Origin: Aequorivita aurantiaca
GTDB lineage: Bacteria > Bacteroidota > Bacteroidia > Flavobacteriales > Flavobacteriaceae
NCBI RefSeq assembly: GCF_030410135.1
Contig: NZ_JAUGQQ010000002.1
Coordinates: 310,001 to 374,000, forward strand
DNA: 64,000 nt
Reading direction: 5' to 3'
Positions 17,873 to 26,610 of the stretch are shown in pieces. Made by a program: the position numbers and the translations under genes. Numbering within the stretch: the stretch's first letter is position 1; each line of letters opens with the position of its first letter. The notes beneath the pieces were generated by a model that ran no database searches, was not told the DNA's origin, and saw only the letters and a program-made list of their open reading frames with translations.

Positions 17873-19429
17873 ATGAAATTACAATTAGTATTAAACACTT
17901 TTCTTAAAATTACATTTTATTTAAATCTGATATTTATTACATCAGCCTCGTTGGAGGCGCAATCTTGTTTACCAAATGGTATATACTTCTCAAACCAAGA
18001 GTCAATTGACAATTTTTCTACAAACTATCCTGGTTGTACAATAATTGGGGGCAACGTCACTATTGATGGTTATTCCGAAAATATCACAAATTTAAACGGG
18101 CTTTCACAAATTGTGGAAATTCAAGGATATCTTTATATTCATGATTCACAACTAGTTAATCTTTCAGGACTCAATAATTTACAAACAATAGAAGAATATT
18201 TACATATATCATTTAATGATAACCTCACGAATTTAAATGGATTGGAAAACCTTAATTCGGTAAATGTTTTATCTATACAATCTAATGAATATCTTGAGAA
18301 TATTTCTGCTCTTAGTATTAACGGAAACATCCAAGGAATATCTATTAGTAATAATGATATTTTAAATAATCTTGTTGGTTTACAAAATATTACCTCTATA
18401 GATGATAATTTATACATCAGCAATAATTCAAGTTTAATTGACCTTCAACCACTCAATAATCTGAATACTGTGGGCTACATTGCTATTCAGGGAAATTCTC
18501 AATTGTCATCACTTTCAGGGCTAGAAGGGCTTACTCATTCGAATGGAAGATTAACCATAGAGGATAATGACAATTTGATTAATTTACTGGGCTTGGATAA
18601 CCTAATTTTTGCAGAACAATTATCTATAACGAATAATTTTTCCTTACAGACTCTACAAGGGCTTGAAAACATTAATGTTACGGGAGATATTAATTTAACC
18701 TCAAATTATCACTTGGAAAATATTGAAGCTTTATCAAATATTACAAATTTATCTGTTTTACAAATTCGCAATTGCAACAATTTATCAAGCCTGTCTGGCT
18801 TAGAAAATTTAACGGAAATTTCAGGTAATCTTGAAATAGGGTCAAATAGTAACTTGGTAAATTTAAGTGGTCTCTCAAATTTAACAATTATAGGTAGTAC
18901 TTTTAAAATTTATTTTATGCCCATAGTGGATTTTTCGGATCTAAATCTCACATATATAGGTAGTCAACTTTTAATAGATACGAATTCCAATCTTCAAAGT
19001 CTAATAGGTTTAGAAAATATTGATAGTTCTGATATAATTCGATTAAAAATTAATGGCAATCGTTATTTAACAAACTGTGCCATACAAAGCATTTGTGATT
19101 ATATTGAAATTCCTGCCAATAATGTAGAAATTTATGATAATGATACTAATTGCAACTCTCGCCAAGAGGTACAAGATGCGTGCATCCTAGGCAGTGAAGA
19201 TTACCAACTTTCAGAATTAAAAATCTACCCAAACCCAACCACTAGTTCGTTTGAAATCTCAGGTTTAAAAGAGGGAACAATTGAAATTATTGATAGCCAA
19301 GGAAGAACCGTAAAACAAATGTTTTTGGGTGAAGCCAATTATTCAATTTCAGAATTGACATCCGGTATTTATTTCGTGAAAATTACTTCGGAAAAAACTT
19401 CCATTATCAAACAGCTTATAAAAACGTAA
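17873..19429 (+). CDS. secreted receptor-L/leucine-rich-repeat protein with T9SS sorting domain
   Basis: 518 aa. N-terminal hydrophobic signal (ITFYLNLIFITSASLEAQ). About 14 repeats of 20-25 residues such as LSGLNNLQTIEEYLHIS and LSGLENLTEISGNLEIGSN resemble Receptor L-domain/LRR solenoids. A Cys-containing cap (NCAIQSICDYI) precedes a type A T9SS signal (IYPNPTTSSFEISG ... SGIYFVKI). It is probably displayed on the surface for adhesion or binding. The gene is visibly richer in A/T and TTA/AAT codons than its neighbours, as is common for repeat proteins but also compatible with transfer. The SMR gene starts 3 bases after its stop. Confidence 0.85.
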   Translation: MKLQLVLNTFLKITFYLNLIFITSASLEAQSCLPNGIYFSNQESIDNFSTNYPGCTIIGGNVTIDGYSENITNLNGLSQIVEIQGYLYIHDSQLVNLSGLNNLQTIEEYLHISFNDNLTNLNGLENLNSVNVLSIQSNEYLENISALSINGNIQGISISNNDILNNLVGLQNITSIDDNLYISNNSSLIDLQPLNNLNTVGYIAIQGNSQLSSLSGLEGLTHSNGRLTIEDNDNLINLLGLDNLIFAEQLSITNNFSLQTLQGLENINVTGDINLTSNYHLENIEALSNITNLSVLQIRNCNNLSSLSGLENLTEISGNLEIGSNSNLVNLSGLSNLTIIGSTFKIYFMPIVDFSDLNLTYIGSQLLIDTNSNLQSLIGLENIDSSDIIRLKINGNRYLTNCAIQSICDYIEIPANNVEIYDNDTNCNSRQEVQDACILGSEDYQLSELKIYPNPTTSSFEISGLKEGTIEIIDSQGRTVKQMFLGEANYSISELTSGIYFVKITSEKTSIIKQLIKT

Positions 19430-19432
19430 ATT

Positions 19433-19759
19433 TTGAACTGGATTCTCCTAATAATCGGCGGCCTCTTTGAAGTTGGCTTTGCAGCTTGTCTGGGCAAAGT
19501 AAAGGAAACCACCGGCTGGATATCAAAACTGTGGTTTATTGGATTTTTAGTCTGTCTGGCCATCAGCATGTTTTTATTAATTAAAGCTTCAAAAACACTC
19601 CCAATAGGCACAGCTTACGCAGTTTGGACTGGTATTGGGGCGGTGGGAACTGTATTAGTTGGAATTTTTTATTTTAACGAACCCGCTACGTTTTGGCGGG
19701 TCTTTTTTCTTTCAACATTGATATTATCTATCGTAGGGTTGAAATTTGTAACCAATTAA
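19433..19759 (+). CDS. small multidrug resistance (SMR) family transporter, Gdx/SugE-like, TTG start
   Basis: 108 aa, four TM helices. The conserved membrane Glu is in LIIGGLFEVGFA (residue 13), and KTLPIGTAYAVWTGIGAVGT is the signature typical of the SugE/Gdx subgroup, whose known members export guanidinium in exchange for protons. The start is TTG 19433: it gives the family's normal MNWILL N-terminus, and the only later ATG is deep inside TM2. It begins 3 bases after the upstream stop. No guanidine riboswitch can fit there, so any regulation is through the upstream gene's transcript. Confidence 0.85.
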   Translation: MNWILLIIGGLFEVGFAACLGKVKETTGWISKLWFIGFLVCLAISMFLLIKASKTLPIGTAYAVWTGIGAVGTVLVGIFYFNEPATFWRVFFLSTLILSIVGLKFVTN

Positions 19760-19835
19760 AGTTCCGTTAAACCATTTTTGTTAATAGCGCTTCACTTCCA
19801 AGTTTAGTATCTTTAAAAGAAAAACTTCTCTTGAA

Positions 19836-20297
19836 ATGAAAACTATTTGGACCATAGGCCATTCCACACGTGAGTGGGAAAAATTCCTAGCCCTATTGCA
19901 TTCGTTTGAAACACTTCAAGATTCCCTTCCAAAAGAAGGCGTCCAGTATATTCATATGGTAGATCTGGGCGGCCGACGAAAAGCTCTGCCCCATTCCGAA
20001 AATGACGCATGGCGCAACGAATCCTTCAAAGGATATGCAGATTATATGGCAACCCAACAATTTAAAAATGCACTAGAAATTTTAGAGGAAGTGGCGTCGA
20101 AAAATCCAACCGCAATTATGTGTTCCGAAGCAGTTTGGTGGCGATGCCATCGCTCCCTGATTGCCGACATTCTAAAACTAAAAGGATGGATAGTACAACA
20201 TATTATGGCGAAGAACAATTCCTCCGAACATCCTTACACTTCACCCGCAAAGGTGGTTAATGGTTCGCTGGATTATTCCGCGGAAAAGGATGAATGA
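19836..20297 (+). CDS. DUF488 family protein with internal deletion
   Basis: 153 aa. The N-terminus TIWTIGHSTREWEKFLALL and the C-terminal blocks VDLGGRRK, WRNESFKGYADYM and MCSEAVWWRCHRSLIAD are classical DUF488 motifs. The conserved middle strand and loop (normally ...LVDVR..P.S.....F) that should follow LLHSF is absent: LLHSF is joined directly to ETLQDSLPKEGVQYIH. About 25 residues appear lost without a frameshift. The Cys/Arg block is intact, but function is doubtful because the missing DVR segment is among the best conserved. DUF488 proteins have no settled biochemical role. Confidence 0.75.
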   Translation: MKTIWTIGHSTREWEKFLALLHSFETLQDSLPKEGVQYIHMVDLGGRRKALPHSENDAWRNESFKGYADYMATQQFKNALEILEEVASKNPTAIMCSEAVWWRCHRSLIADILKLKGWIVQHIMAKNNSSEHPYTSPAKVVNGSLDYSAEKDE

Positions 20298-20423
20298 ATT
20301 ACGGCCTAATGACGTAGGATGCCAGATTTGTGCTCGTATTTAATGTTGTTCATTTTCTACTTTATTTAATAATATGTTCTCCGTCATATCTCTTACCATC
20401 TCAGTTCAAAAAACACATCTAAA

Positions 20424-20441
20424 TACTATGCGTGCATAATA
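20424..20441 (+). promoter_or_regulatory. candidate MarR operator palindrome
   Basis: TATGC-GT-GCATA (20427-20438) is a perfect inverted repeat with a 2-base centre. Outer bases extend it imperfectly to 18 bp. It lies just before the -7 element of the MarR gene, where an autorepressor would bind. Confidence 0.4.
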
Positions 20442-20449
20442 AATTTTTG

Positions 20450-20457
20450 TATATTTG
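20450..20457 (+). promoter_or_regulatory. -7 promoter element (TATATTTG) of the MarR-fad operon
   Basis: Exact match to TAnnTTTG, 26 bases before the MarR ATG. No -33 TTG at the expected distance, consistent with a regulated promoter. Confidence 0.6.
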
Positions 20458-20482
20458 GTAATCTAATTTTTCACAATCTTCT

Positions 20483-20935
20483 ATGGAGGAAAAGCCAAAA
20501 GAGAAAACGATAGATTACCTACTCCGCTCCACGTGGATGAACGTGACAAAAATGTATAATGAAGAAGCCGGAAAAATAGGAAGTACCATGGCCACCGGGT
20601 TCGCTTTAATAAGCATTGATCCCGAGAACGGCACTCCTTCCACGGCTCTTGGACCCAAAATGGGAATGGAGGCAACAAGCCTTTCGCGAACCTTGAAATC
20701 TATGGAAAAGAAAGGGCTGATAGAACGAAAACCCAACCCAGAGGATGGTCGCGGCGTTTTGATTCATTTAACCCCCTTCGGACAACAAATGCGTGAGTTT
20801 TCCAAAAGTGTGGTTTTAGGCTTCGACGAGGCTGTGAAGAAAAATGTCACTCCGGAGGAACTGCGAACATTCAAGAAAGTGGCCGAAACCATAACTGAAC
20901 TAATCAATTCAAAAAAAATATACGAATCAAAGTAA
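20483..20935 (+). CDS. MarR family transcriptional regulator (probable fad regulator)
   Basis: 150 aa. A winged-helix core is visible: GMEATSLSRTLKSMEKKGLI is the recognition-helix region and ERKPNPEDGRGVLIHLTPFG is the wing with the DxR motif of MarR proteins. Flanking helices at both ends provide the dimer interface. First gene of an operon with three beta-oxidation genes, 33 bases upstream of the first. It is therefore likely to repress the operon and be relieved by acyl-CoA or a fatty acid (inference). A palindrome in its promoter (20424-20441) is a candidate autoregulatory site. Confidence 0.9.
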   Translation: MEEKPKEKTIDYLLRSTWMNVTKMYNEEAGKIGSTMATGFALISIDPENGTPSTALGPKMGMEATSLSRTLKSMEKKGLIERKPNPEDGRGVLIHLTPFGQQMREFSKSVVLGFDEAVKKNVTPEELRTFKKVAETITELINSKKIYESK

Positions 20936-20952
20936 ATTCAGAATTCTGAATT
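20935..20952. promoter_or_regulatory. perfect 18-bp palindrome between MarR and HAD genes
   Basis: AATTCAGAATTCTGAATT is its own reverse complement and starts on the last base of the MarR stop codon. It could be an intra-operonic hairpin or second operator; similar low-complexity strings also occur as intergenic filler in these genomes. Confidence 0.4.
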
Positions 20953-20968
20953 CATAATTATAAAACAT

Positions 20969-23398
20969 ATGTCAAAGAGAAGAATTAACAAAGTAGCGGT
21001 CATCGGTTCCGGAATTATGGGAAGCGGAATAGCTTGCCATTTCGCCAATATCGGCGTGGAAGTGCTATTGCTGGACATAATTCCCCGTGAATTGAATGAA
21101 GATGAAAAGAAAAAGGGCCTTACCCTTAGTGACAAAGCGGTGCGAAACCGTATTGTAAATAATGATCTGCAGAAAGCGATAAAAAGCAACCCTGCCCCAC
21201 TCTACCACAAAGATTTTGCAAAGCGAATTTCCACGGGAAATCTTGAGGATGACATTTCAAAAGTAAGCACTGCGGATTGGATAATTGAAGTTGTTGTGGA
21301 ACGTCTCGACATCAAAAAACAAGTATTTGAAAATCTTGCGAAACATCGAAAAGAAGGCTCACTGATTACCACAAACACTTCCGGAATTCCAATCCATTTA
21401 ATGAGCGAAGGCCACAGCGAGGATTTTCAGAAGCATTTTTGCGGAACACACTTTTTCAATCCGCCGCGTTACCTTCAGTTATTCGAGATAATTCCGGGGC
21501 CGAAAACAAGTACAGAAGTTCTCAATTTTTTAGAGATGTACGGCGAAAAATTCCTCGGAAAAACTTCAATACTTGCAAAAGATACGCCCGCCTTCATCGG
21601 AAACCGAATCGGAATCTTCGGAATACAAAGTCTTTTCCACCAAGTGAAGGAAATGGGCTTGACCGTTGAAGAAGTTGATAAATTGACTGGGCCCGTAATC
21701 GGCCGTCCAAAATCCGCAACTTTTAGAACCGTTGACGTTGTTGGGCTGGACACTTTGGTTCACGTTTCAAAGGGAATTTATGAAAACGTACCCGAAGATG
21801 AGGAACACGGAATCTATCAAATCCCTGGTTTCATTGACACGATGATGCAAAATAAATGGCTGGGAAGCAAAAGCGGACAAGGTTTTTACAAAAAGGTAAA
21901 AAATGACGACGGCAGCAGCGAAATCCTTTCTTTGGATTTGGATTCGATGGAGTACCGAAAAAATAAAAAGGCATCTTTTGATACTTTGGAAAAAACCAAA
22001 TCGGTTGATAAGGTGGCGGATCGATTCCCCATTCTTATAAAAGGTGAAGACAAAGCCGGCGAATTCTACCGAAAAAATTTCGGCGCAATGTTCGCATACG
22101 TTTCCAAAAGAATCCCTGAAATAACCGACGAACTTTACAAGATTGATGATGCAATGAAAGCCGGTTTTGGTTGGGAAAATGGCCCGTTCGAAATTTGGGA
22201 TGCCATTGGTGTTAAAAGAGGGATTGAATTGATTCAGGATTTGGGCAAAGAACCCGCCCGCTGGGTAACGGAAATGCTGAACAGTGGTATAGATTCTTTC
22301 TACAATATAAAGGAAGGACAAACACATTATTATGCCATACCGCAAGGTATGCCCGCCGGAACTGAAGGTACCTATTTGCCAATTCCCGGCCAAGATTCAT
22401 TTATTATTTTAGACAACATCCGCAAATCCAAAGAAGTTTGGAGTAACAAAGATGTAGTTGTTGCGGATTTGGGCGATGGAATTTTAAATGTTGAATTCCG
22501 TAGCAAAATGAACAGCATCGGCGGCGATGTGTTGGCTGGCGTTAATAAAGCAATTGATTTAGCCGAAGAGAATTTTGACGGATTGGTAATTGCGAACAAC
22601 GGAAAAAACTTTTCCGTAGGCGCGAATATCGGGATGATTTTTATGATGGCTGTTGAGCAGGAATACGACGAAATGAACGCCGCCATCAAATATTTTCAGG
22701 ACACGAGTATGAGATTGCGCTATTCTTCAATTCCAGTAATTGTCGCTCCGCACGGAATGACCTTGGGCGGTGGGTGCGAGTTTACACTTCACGCGGACCG
22801 CGTGGTTGCTGCGGCAGAAAGCTATATTGGCTTGGTGGAATTTGGCGTTGGCGTAATTCCAGGCGGCGGAGGTTCCAAGGAAATGACCCTTCGAGCAAGC
22901 GACACTTATAAAAAAGATGATGTTGAACTTAACAGATTGCAGGAATATTTCCTCGCAATAGGAATGGCAAAAGTGTCAACTTCAGCCTATGAAGCTTTCG
23001 ATACCGGGATTCTTCAGAAAGGAAAAGACATTATAGTTGTAAACCAAAAACGCCAGATTGCCGCAGCAAAAGAAGTTGCACGCTTTATGGCTGACCAAGG
23101 TTACACAAAACCAATTCCAAGAACTGATATTAAAGTGCTCGGAAAACAAGCTTTGGGAATGTTTTTAGTGGGAACCGACCAAATGCTAGCCGGAAATTAC
23201 ATCAGCGAACATGATAAAAAAATTGCAAATAAACTGGCCTACGTGATGGCGGGTGGCGATTTAAGCGAAGCAAGTTATGTAAGCGAGCAATATTTACTCG
23301 ACTTGGAAAGAGAAGCATTTTTAAGTTTAACCGGAGAACGAAAAACTTTGGAACGACTTCAGCATATGATTCAAAAGGGAAAACCATTGAGAAACTAA
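20969..23398 (+). CDS. 3-hydroxyacyl-CoA dehydrogenase / enoyl-CoA hydratase fusion
   Basis: 809 aa. The NAD-binding Rossmann motif IGSGIMGSGIACHFANIG is at residues 11-28, followed by the HAD C-terminal domain. The C-terminal third is a crotonase domain with GLVIANNGKNFSVGANIGM, LGGGCEFTLHADRVVAAAE and GLVEFGVGVIPGGGG. The order HAD then hydratase is the reverse of Escherichia coli FadB. It catalyses hydration and NAD-dependent oxidation in fatty-acid beta-oxidation, probably in complex with the next gene's thiolase. ATG 20969 gives the expected short N-terminus. Confidence 0.93.
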   Translation: MSKRRINKVAVIGSGIMGSGIACHFANIGVEVLLLDIIPRELNEDEKKKGLTLSDKAVRNRIVNNDLQKAIKSNPAPLYHKDFAKRISTGNLEDDISKVSTADWIIEVVVERLDIKKQVFENLAKHRKEGSLITTNTSGIPIHLMSEGHSEDFQKHFCGTHFFNPPRYLQLFEIIPGPKTSTEVLNFLEMYGEKFLGKTSILAKDTPAFIGNRIGIFGIQSLFHQVKEMGLTVEEVDKLTGPVIGRPKSATFRTVDVVGLDTLVHVSKGIYENVPEDEEHGIYQIPGFIDTMMQNKWLGSKSGQGFYKKVKNDDGSSEILSLDLDSMEYRKNKKASFDTLEKTKSVDKVADRFPILIKGEDKAGEFYRKNFGAMFAYVSKRIPEITDELYKIDDAMKAGFGWENGPFEIWDAIGVKRGIELIQDLGKEPARWVTEMLNSGIDSFYNIKEGQTHYYAIPQGMPAGTEGTYLPIPGQDSFIILDNIRKSKEVWSNKDVVVADLGDGILNVEFRSKMNSIGGDVLAGVNKAIDLAEENFDGLVIANNGKNFSVGANIGMIFMMAVEQEYDEMNAAIKYFQDTSMRLRYSSIPVIVAPHGMTLGGGCEFTLHADRVVAAAESYIGLVEFGVGVIPGGGGSKEMTLRASDTYKKDDVELNRLQEYFLAIGMAKVSTSAYEAFDTGILQKGKDIIVVNQKRQIAAAKEVARFMADQGYTKPIPRTDIKVLGKQALGMFLVGTDQMLAGNYISEHDKKIANKLAYVMAGGDLSEASYVSEQYLLDLEREAFLSLTGERKTLERLQHMIQKGKPLRN

Positions 23399-23481
23399 AA
23401 AAAAATAAAGAATAGAGAAAAAAGAACTGAGAAAATAATTGACATCTTCTATTCTATACTCTCTTCTCTAAAAAATATAAT

Positions 23482-24678
23482 ATGAAACAAAAAACTGCAT
23501 ATATAGTAAAGGCCTACAGAACTGCCGTCGGCAAAGCACCTCGCGGAGTTTTCCGTTTTAAAAGACCGGATGAACTTGCTGCGGAAACTATCAAATATAT
23601 TATGAATGAGTTGCCCGAACTCGACAAAAAACGAATTGATGACGTTATAGTCGGCAATGCAATGCCCGAAGCCGAACAAGGCCTAAATATGGGTAGATTG
23701 ATTTCGTTGATGGGTTTGGATATTGTTGATATTCCCGGGATGACAGTGAACCGCTATTGCGCTTCTGGATTGGAAACTATTTCTATCGCCGCTGCTAAAA
23801 TTCAAAGTGGAATGGCAGATTGTATAATCGCTGGTGGCGCTGAAAGTATGAGCTACATTCCAATGGGTGGGTACAAACCTGTGCCCGATTACAAATTGGC
23901 TAAGGAAGGTCACGAAGATTACTACTGGAACATGGGTTTAACTGCCGAAGCGGTTGCAAAAAAATACAATGTCTCCCGTGAGGACCAAGATGAATTCGCC
24001 TACACGAGCCATATGCGGGCTTTGAGAGCTCAGGATGAAAATCGTTTTCAGGATCAAATTGTTCCCATTGAGGTCGAACACATTTTCGTAAACGATTCTG
24101 GGAAAAAAGTTACCGAAAAATATATAGTAAATAAAGATGAAGGTCCGCGCAAGGGAACGAACGTAGAAGCTCTATCAAAACTTCGTCCCGTTTTCGCCGA
24201 GGGCGGAAGCGTGACTGCCGGAAATTCATCACAAATGAGCGATGGCGCTGCTTTCGCTATAGTTATGAGTGAGGAAATGGTCAAGGAATTAAATCTCGAT
24301 CCAATCGCGCGATTGGTGAGTTTTGCCGCTGTAGGCGTAGAACCCAGCATTATGGGAATCGGCCCCGTTTATGCCATCCCAAAAGCACTGAAACAAGCAG
24401 GATTAAAAAAGGAACAGCTGGAATTGATTGAATTGAACGAAGCTTTCGCTTCACAATCATTGGCAGTTATTCGCGAACTTGATTTGGATAAAGAAAAAGT
24501 AAACGTAAACGGAGGCGCAATCGCAATGGGACATCCACTTGGTTGTACGGGCACAAAACTCTCAGTTCAACTTTTTGATGAAATGCGAAAGCGAAATCTA
24601 CAGGGAAAATATGGAATGGTGACGATGTGTGTGGGAACTGGGCAAGGTGCGGCTGGTATTTATCAATTTTTAAAATAA
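23482..24678 (+). CDS. acetyl-CoA C-acyltransferase (thiolase)
   Basis: 398 aa. All thiolase motifs are present: nucleophilic Cys in NRYCASGLETISIAAAKI (about residue 91), the NEAFASQSLAV segment, the active-site His in NGGAIAMGHPLGCTGTK and the second Cys in MCVGTGQGAAG. It cleaves 3-ketoacyl-CoA to acetyl-CoA and a shortened acyl-CoA. Third gene of the MarR-fad operon. The 83-base gap upstream is A/G-rich then C/T-rich with a weak AGAATAGA/TCTATTCT pairing and no promoter-like element. Confidence 0.93.
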   Translation: MKQKTAYIVKAYRTAVGKAPRGVFRFKRPDELAAETIKYIMNELPELDKKRIDDVIVGNAMPEAEQGLNMGRLISLMGLDIVDIPGMTVNRYCASGLETISIAAAKIQSGMADCIIAGGAESMSYIPMGGYKPVPDYKLAKEGHEDYYWNMGLTAEAVAKKYNVSREDQDEFAYTSHMRALRAQDENRFQDQIVPIEVEHIFVNDSGKKVTEKYIVNKDEGPRKGTNVEALSKLRPVFAEGGSVTAGNSSQMSDGAAFAIVMSEEMVKELNLDPIARLVSFAAVGVEPSIMGIGPVYAIPKALKQAGLKKEQLELIELNEAFASQSLAVIRELDLDKEKVNVNGGAIAMGHPLGCTGTKLSVQLFDEMRKRNLQGKYGMVTMCVGTGQGAAGIYQFLK

Positions 24679-24696
24679 TAAAATAACAGAACTAAG

Positions 24697-26508
24697 ATGG
24701 ATACACAAATTAAGAATAAATCCGAATTATTAAGAGGCGGCCAATTCCTCGTTAAAGAAACCAAAGCCGAAGACGTCTTCACTCCCGAAGATTTTTCCGA
24801 GGAACAAAAAATGATGCGCGATTCCGTGAAGGAATTTGTGGACCGTGAAATTGTGCCGAAAAAGGAACGTTTTGAACACAAAGATTATGCACTAACGGAA
24901 GAAATAATGCGCAAGGCCGGTGAGCTCGGTTTATTGGGAGTTGTCGTTCCCGAAGAATACGGCGGCCTCGGCATGGGCTTCGTGACCACAATGTTGGTAT
25001 GCGATTACATTTCGGGCGCAACCGGCTCAATTGCCACGGCTTTTGGCGCGCATACTGGAATTGGAACCCTTCCAATTACTTTATATGGAACCGAGGAGCA
25101 AATTAGAAAATACGTTCCAAAACTTGCCACAGGCGAATGGTTTGGGGCATACGCATTAACCGAACCGGGCGCGGGAAGCGACGCCAACAGCGGAAAAACC
25201 AAAGCTGTTCTTTCCGAGGATGGAAAATATTATTCCATCACCGGGCAGAAAATGTGGATTTCAAACGCTGGTTTCTGCAACACTTTTATTGTTTTCGCAA
25301 GAATTGAAGATGACAAAAATATCACCGGTTTTATTGTTGAAAATGACCCCTCCAATGGAATTTCACTGGGTGATGAAGAAAAGAAACTCGGTATCCACTC
25401 CTCCTCTACCCGCCAGGTTTTTTTCAATGAAACCAAAGTGCAAGCTGAAAATATGCTCGGCGGTCGTGGCGAAGGGTTTAAAATTGCTATGAATGCTTTA
25501 AATGTTGGACGAATTAAGCTAGCTGCCGCCAGCCTTGATGCGCAGCGCCGTGTAATAACCGAAGCCGTGAAATATGCAAATGAAAGAATTCAATTTAAGG
25601 TTCCGATTTCATCTTTTGGCGCCATAAAATTGAAATTGGCTGAAATGGCAACCAATGCGTATGTGAGTGAAAGCGCCAGCTACCGCGCCGCAAAAAATAT
25701 TGAGGACAGAATTGCGTTGCGCGTGGCGCAGGGAAACAGTCATCAAGAAGCGGAATTGAAAGGTGTTGAGGAATATGCAATAGAATGTTCCATTCTGAAA
25801 GTAGCCGTTTCCGAAGACATTCAAAATTGTGCTGATGAGGGAATTCAGATTTTCGGTGGAATGGGATTTAGCGCTGATACCCCAATGGAAGCCGCATGGC
25901 GCGATGCAAGAATTGCCCGCATTTATGAAGGAACAAACGAAATAAACAGAATGCTGGCCGTTGGAATGCTCGTGAAAAAAGCAATGAAAGGCCACGTAGA
26001 CTTATTGAATCCCGCACAGGCTGTAGCTTCGGAATTGATGGGAATTCCATCTTTTGAAACCCCTGATTATTCCGAATTGCTCTCCGAAGAAAAAGAAATG
26101 ATCGCCAAATTGAAGAAAGTATTTTTGATGGTCGCCGGAAGTGCAGTTCAAAAATATGGCACGGAACTAGAAGAACATCAGCAAACGTTAATGGCCGCAG
26201 CCGATATTTTGATTGAAATATATATGGCGGAAAGTGGCATTTTGCGCACCGAGAAGAATGCAAAACGTTTTGGTAAGGATACCCAAAAGGAACAGCTTGC
26301 CATGGCGCAACTTTACCTTTATCACGCCGTAGATATTATTACCGTTAAAGCGAAAGAGGCCATTCTATCTTTCTCAGAAGGCGACGAACAACGGATGATG
26401 CTGATGGGATTGAAGCGTTTCACGAAATACCAAAACACGCCCAACATCGGCGAGTTGCGAAGAACGATTGCAGATAAGGTTATTTCCGAAAATCAATATC
26501 CGTTTTAA
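24697..26508 (+). CDS. acyl-CoA dehydrogenase
   Basis: 603 aa. FAD/acyl-CoA motifs: YALTEPGAGSDANSGKTKA and YYSITGQKMWISNAGF in the middle domain. The catalytic Glu region RIYEGTNEINRMLAVGML is at about 408-425. The extra C-terminal helical domain of about 150 residues resembles VLCAD-type enzymes, suggesting long-chain substrates. It performs the first, FAD-dependent step of beta-oxidation and needs an electron-transfer flavoprotein not encoded here. Last gene of the operon, 18 bases after the thiolase, closed by the terminator at 26530. Confidence 0.93.
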   Translation: MDTQIKNKSELLRGGQFLVKETKAEDVFTPEDFSEEQKMMRDSVKEFVDREIVPKKERFEHKDYALTEEIMRKAGELGLLGVVVPEEYGGLGMGFVTTMLVCDYISGATGSIATAFGAHTGIGTLPITLYGTEEQIRKYVPKLATGEWFGAYALTEPGAGSDANSGKTKAVLSEDGKYYSITGQKMWISNAGFCNTFIVFARIEDDKNITGFIVENDPSNGISLGDEEKKLGIHSSSTRQVFFNETKVQAENMLGGRGEGFKIAMNALNVGRIKLAAASLDAQRRVITEAVKYANERIQFKVPISSFGAIKLKLAEMATNAYVSESASYRAAKNIEDRIALRVAQGNSHQEAELKGVEEYAIECSILKVAVSEDIQNCADEGIQIFGGMGFSADTPMEAAWRDARIARIYEGTNEINRMLAVGMLVKKAMKGHVDLLNPAQAVASELMGIPSFETPDYSELLSEEKEMIAKLKKVFLMVAGSAVQKYGTELEEHQQTLMAAADILIEIYMAESGILRTEKNAKRFGKDTQKEQLAMAQLYLYHAVDIITVKAKEAILSFSEGDEQRMMLMGLKRFTKYQNTPNIGELRRTIADKVISENQYPF

Positions 26509-26529
26509 TTGAAGTACTCAATTTATAAT

Positions 26530-26557
26530 AAAACCGCTTCGTAATTGGAGCGGTTTT
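26530..26557 (+). terminator. intrinsic terminator of the fad operon
   Basis: Stem AAAACCGCT / AGCGGTTTT with a 10-base loop and T-run, 21 bases after the acyl-CoA dehydrogenase stop. Confidence 0.85.
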
Positions 26558-26610
26558 TATTTTATAAAATTGGTTCGAAGTTTGCTATTTTTAAACCAAA
26601 CCTAAATAAA

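Noticed and set aside
19400-19433. Guanidine riboswitch before the SMR gene
   Set aside because: Only 3 bases separate it from the upstream coding sequence and no ykkC-like structure is visible.
21767-22393. Long antisense frame (208 codons) inside the HAD/hydratase gene
   Set aside because: It lies fully opposite a strongly conserved enzyme and shows no motif of its own; similar antisense frames at 567-1142 and 11925-12443 are rejected for the same reason.
26545-26610. Upstream TTG start for the TolB-like protein
   Set aside because: The TTG lies inside the terminator hairpin of the fad operon and would spoil the signal peptide.
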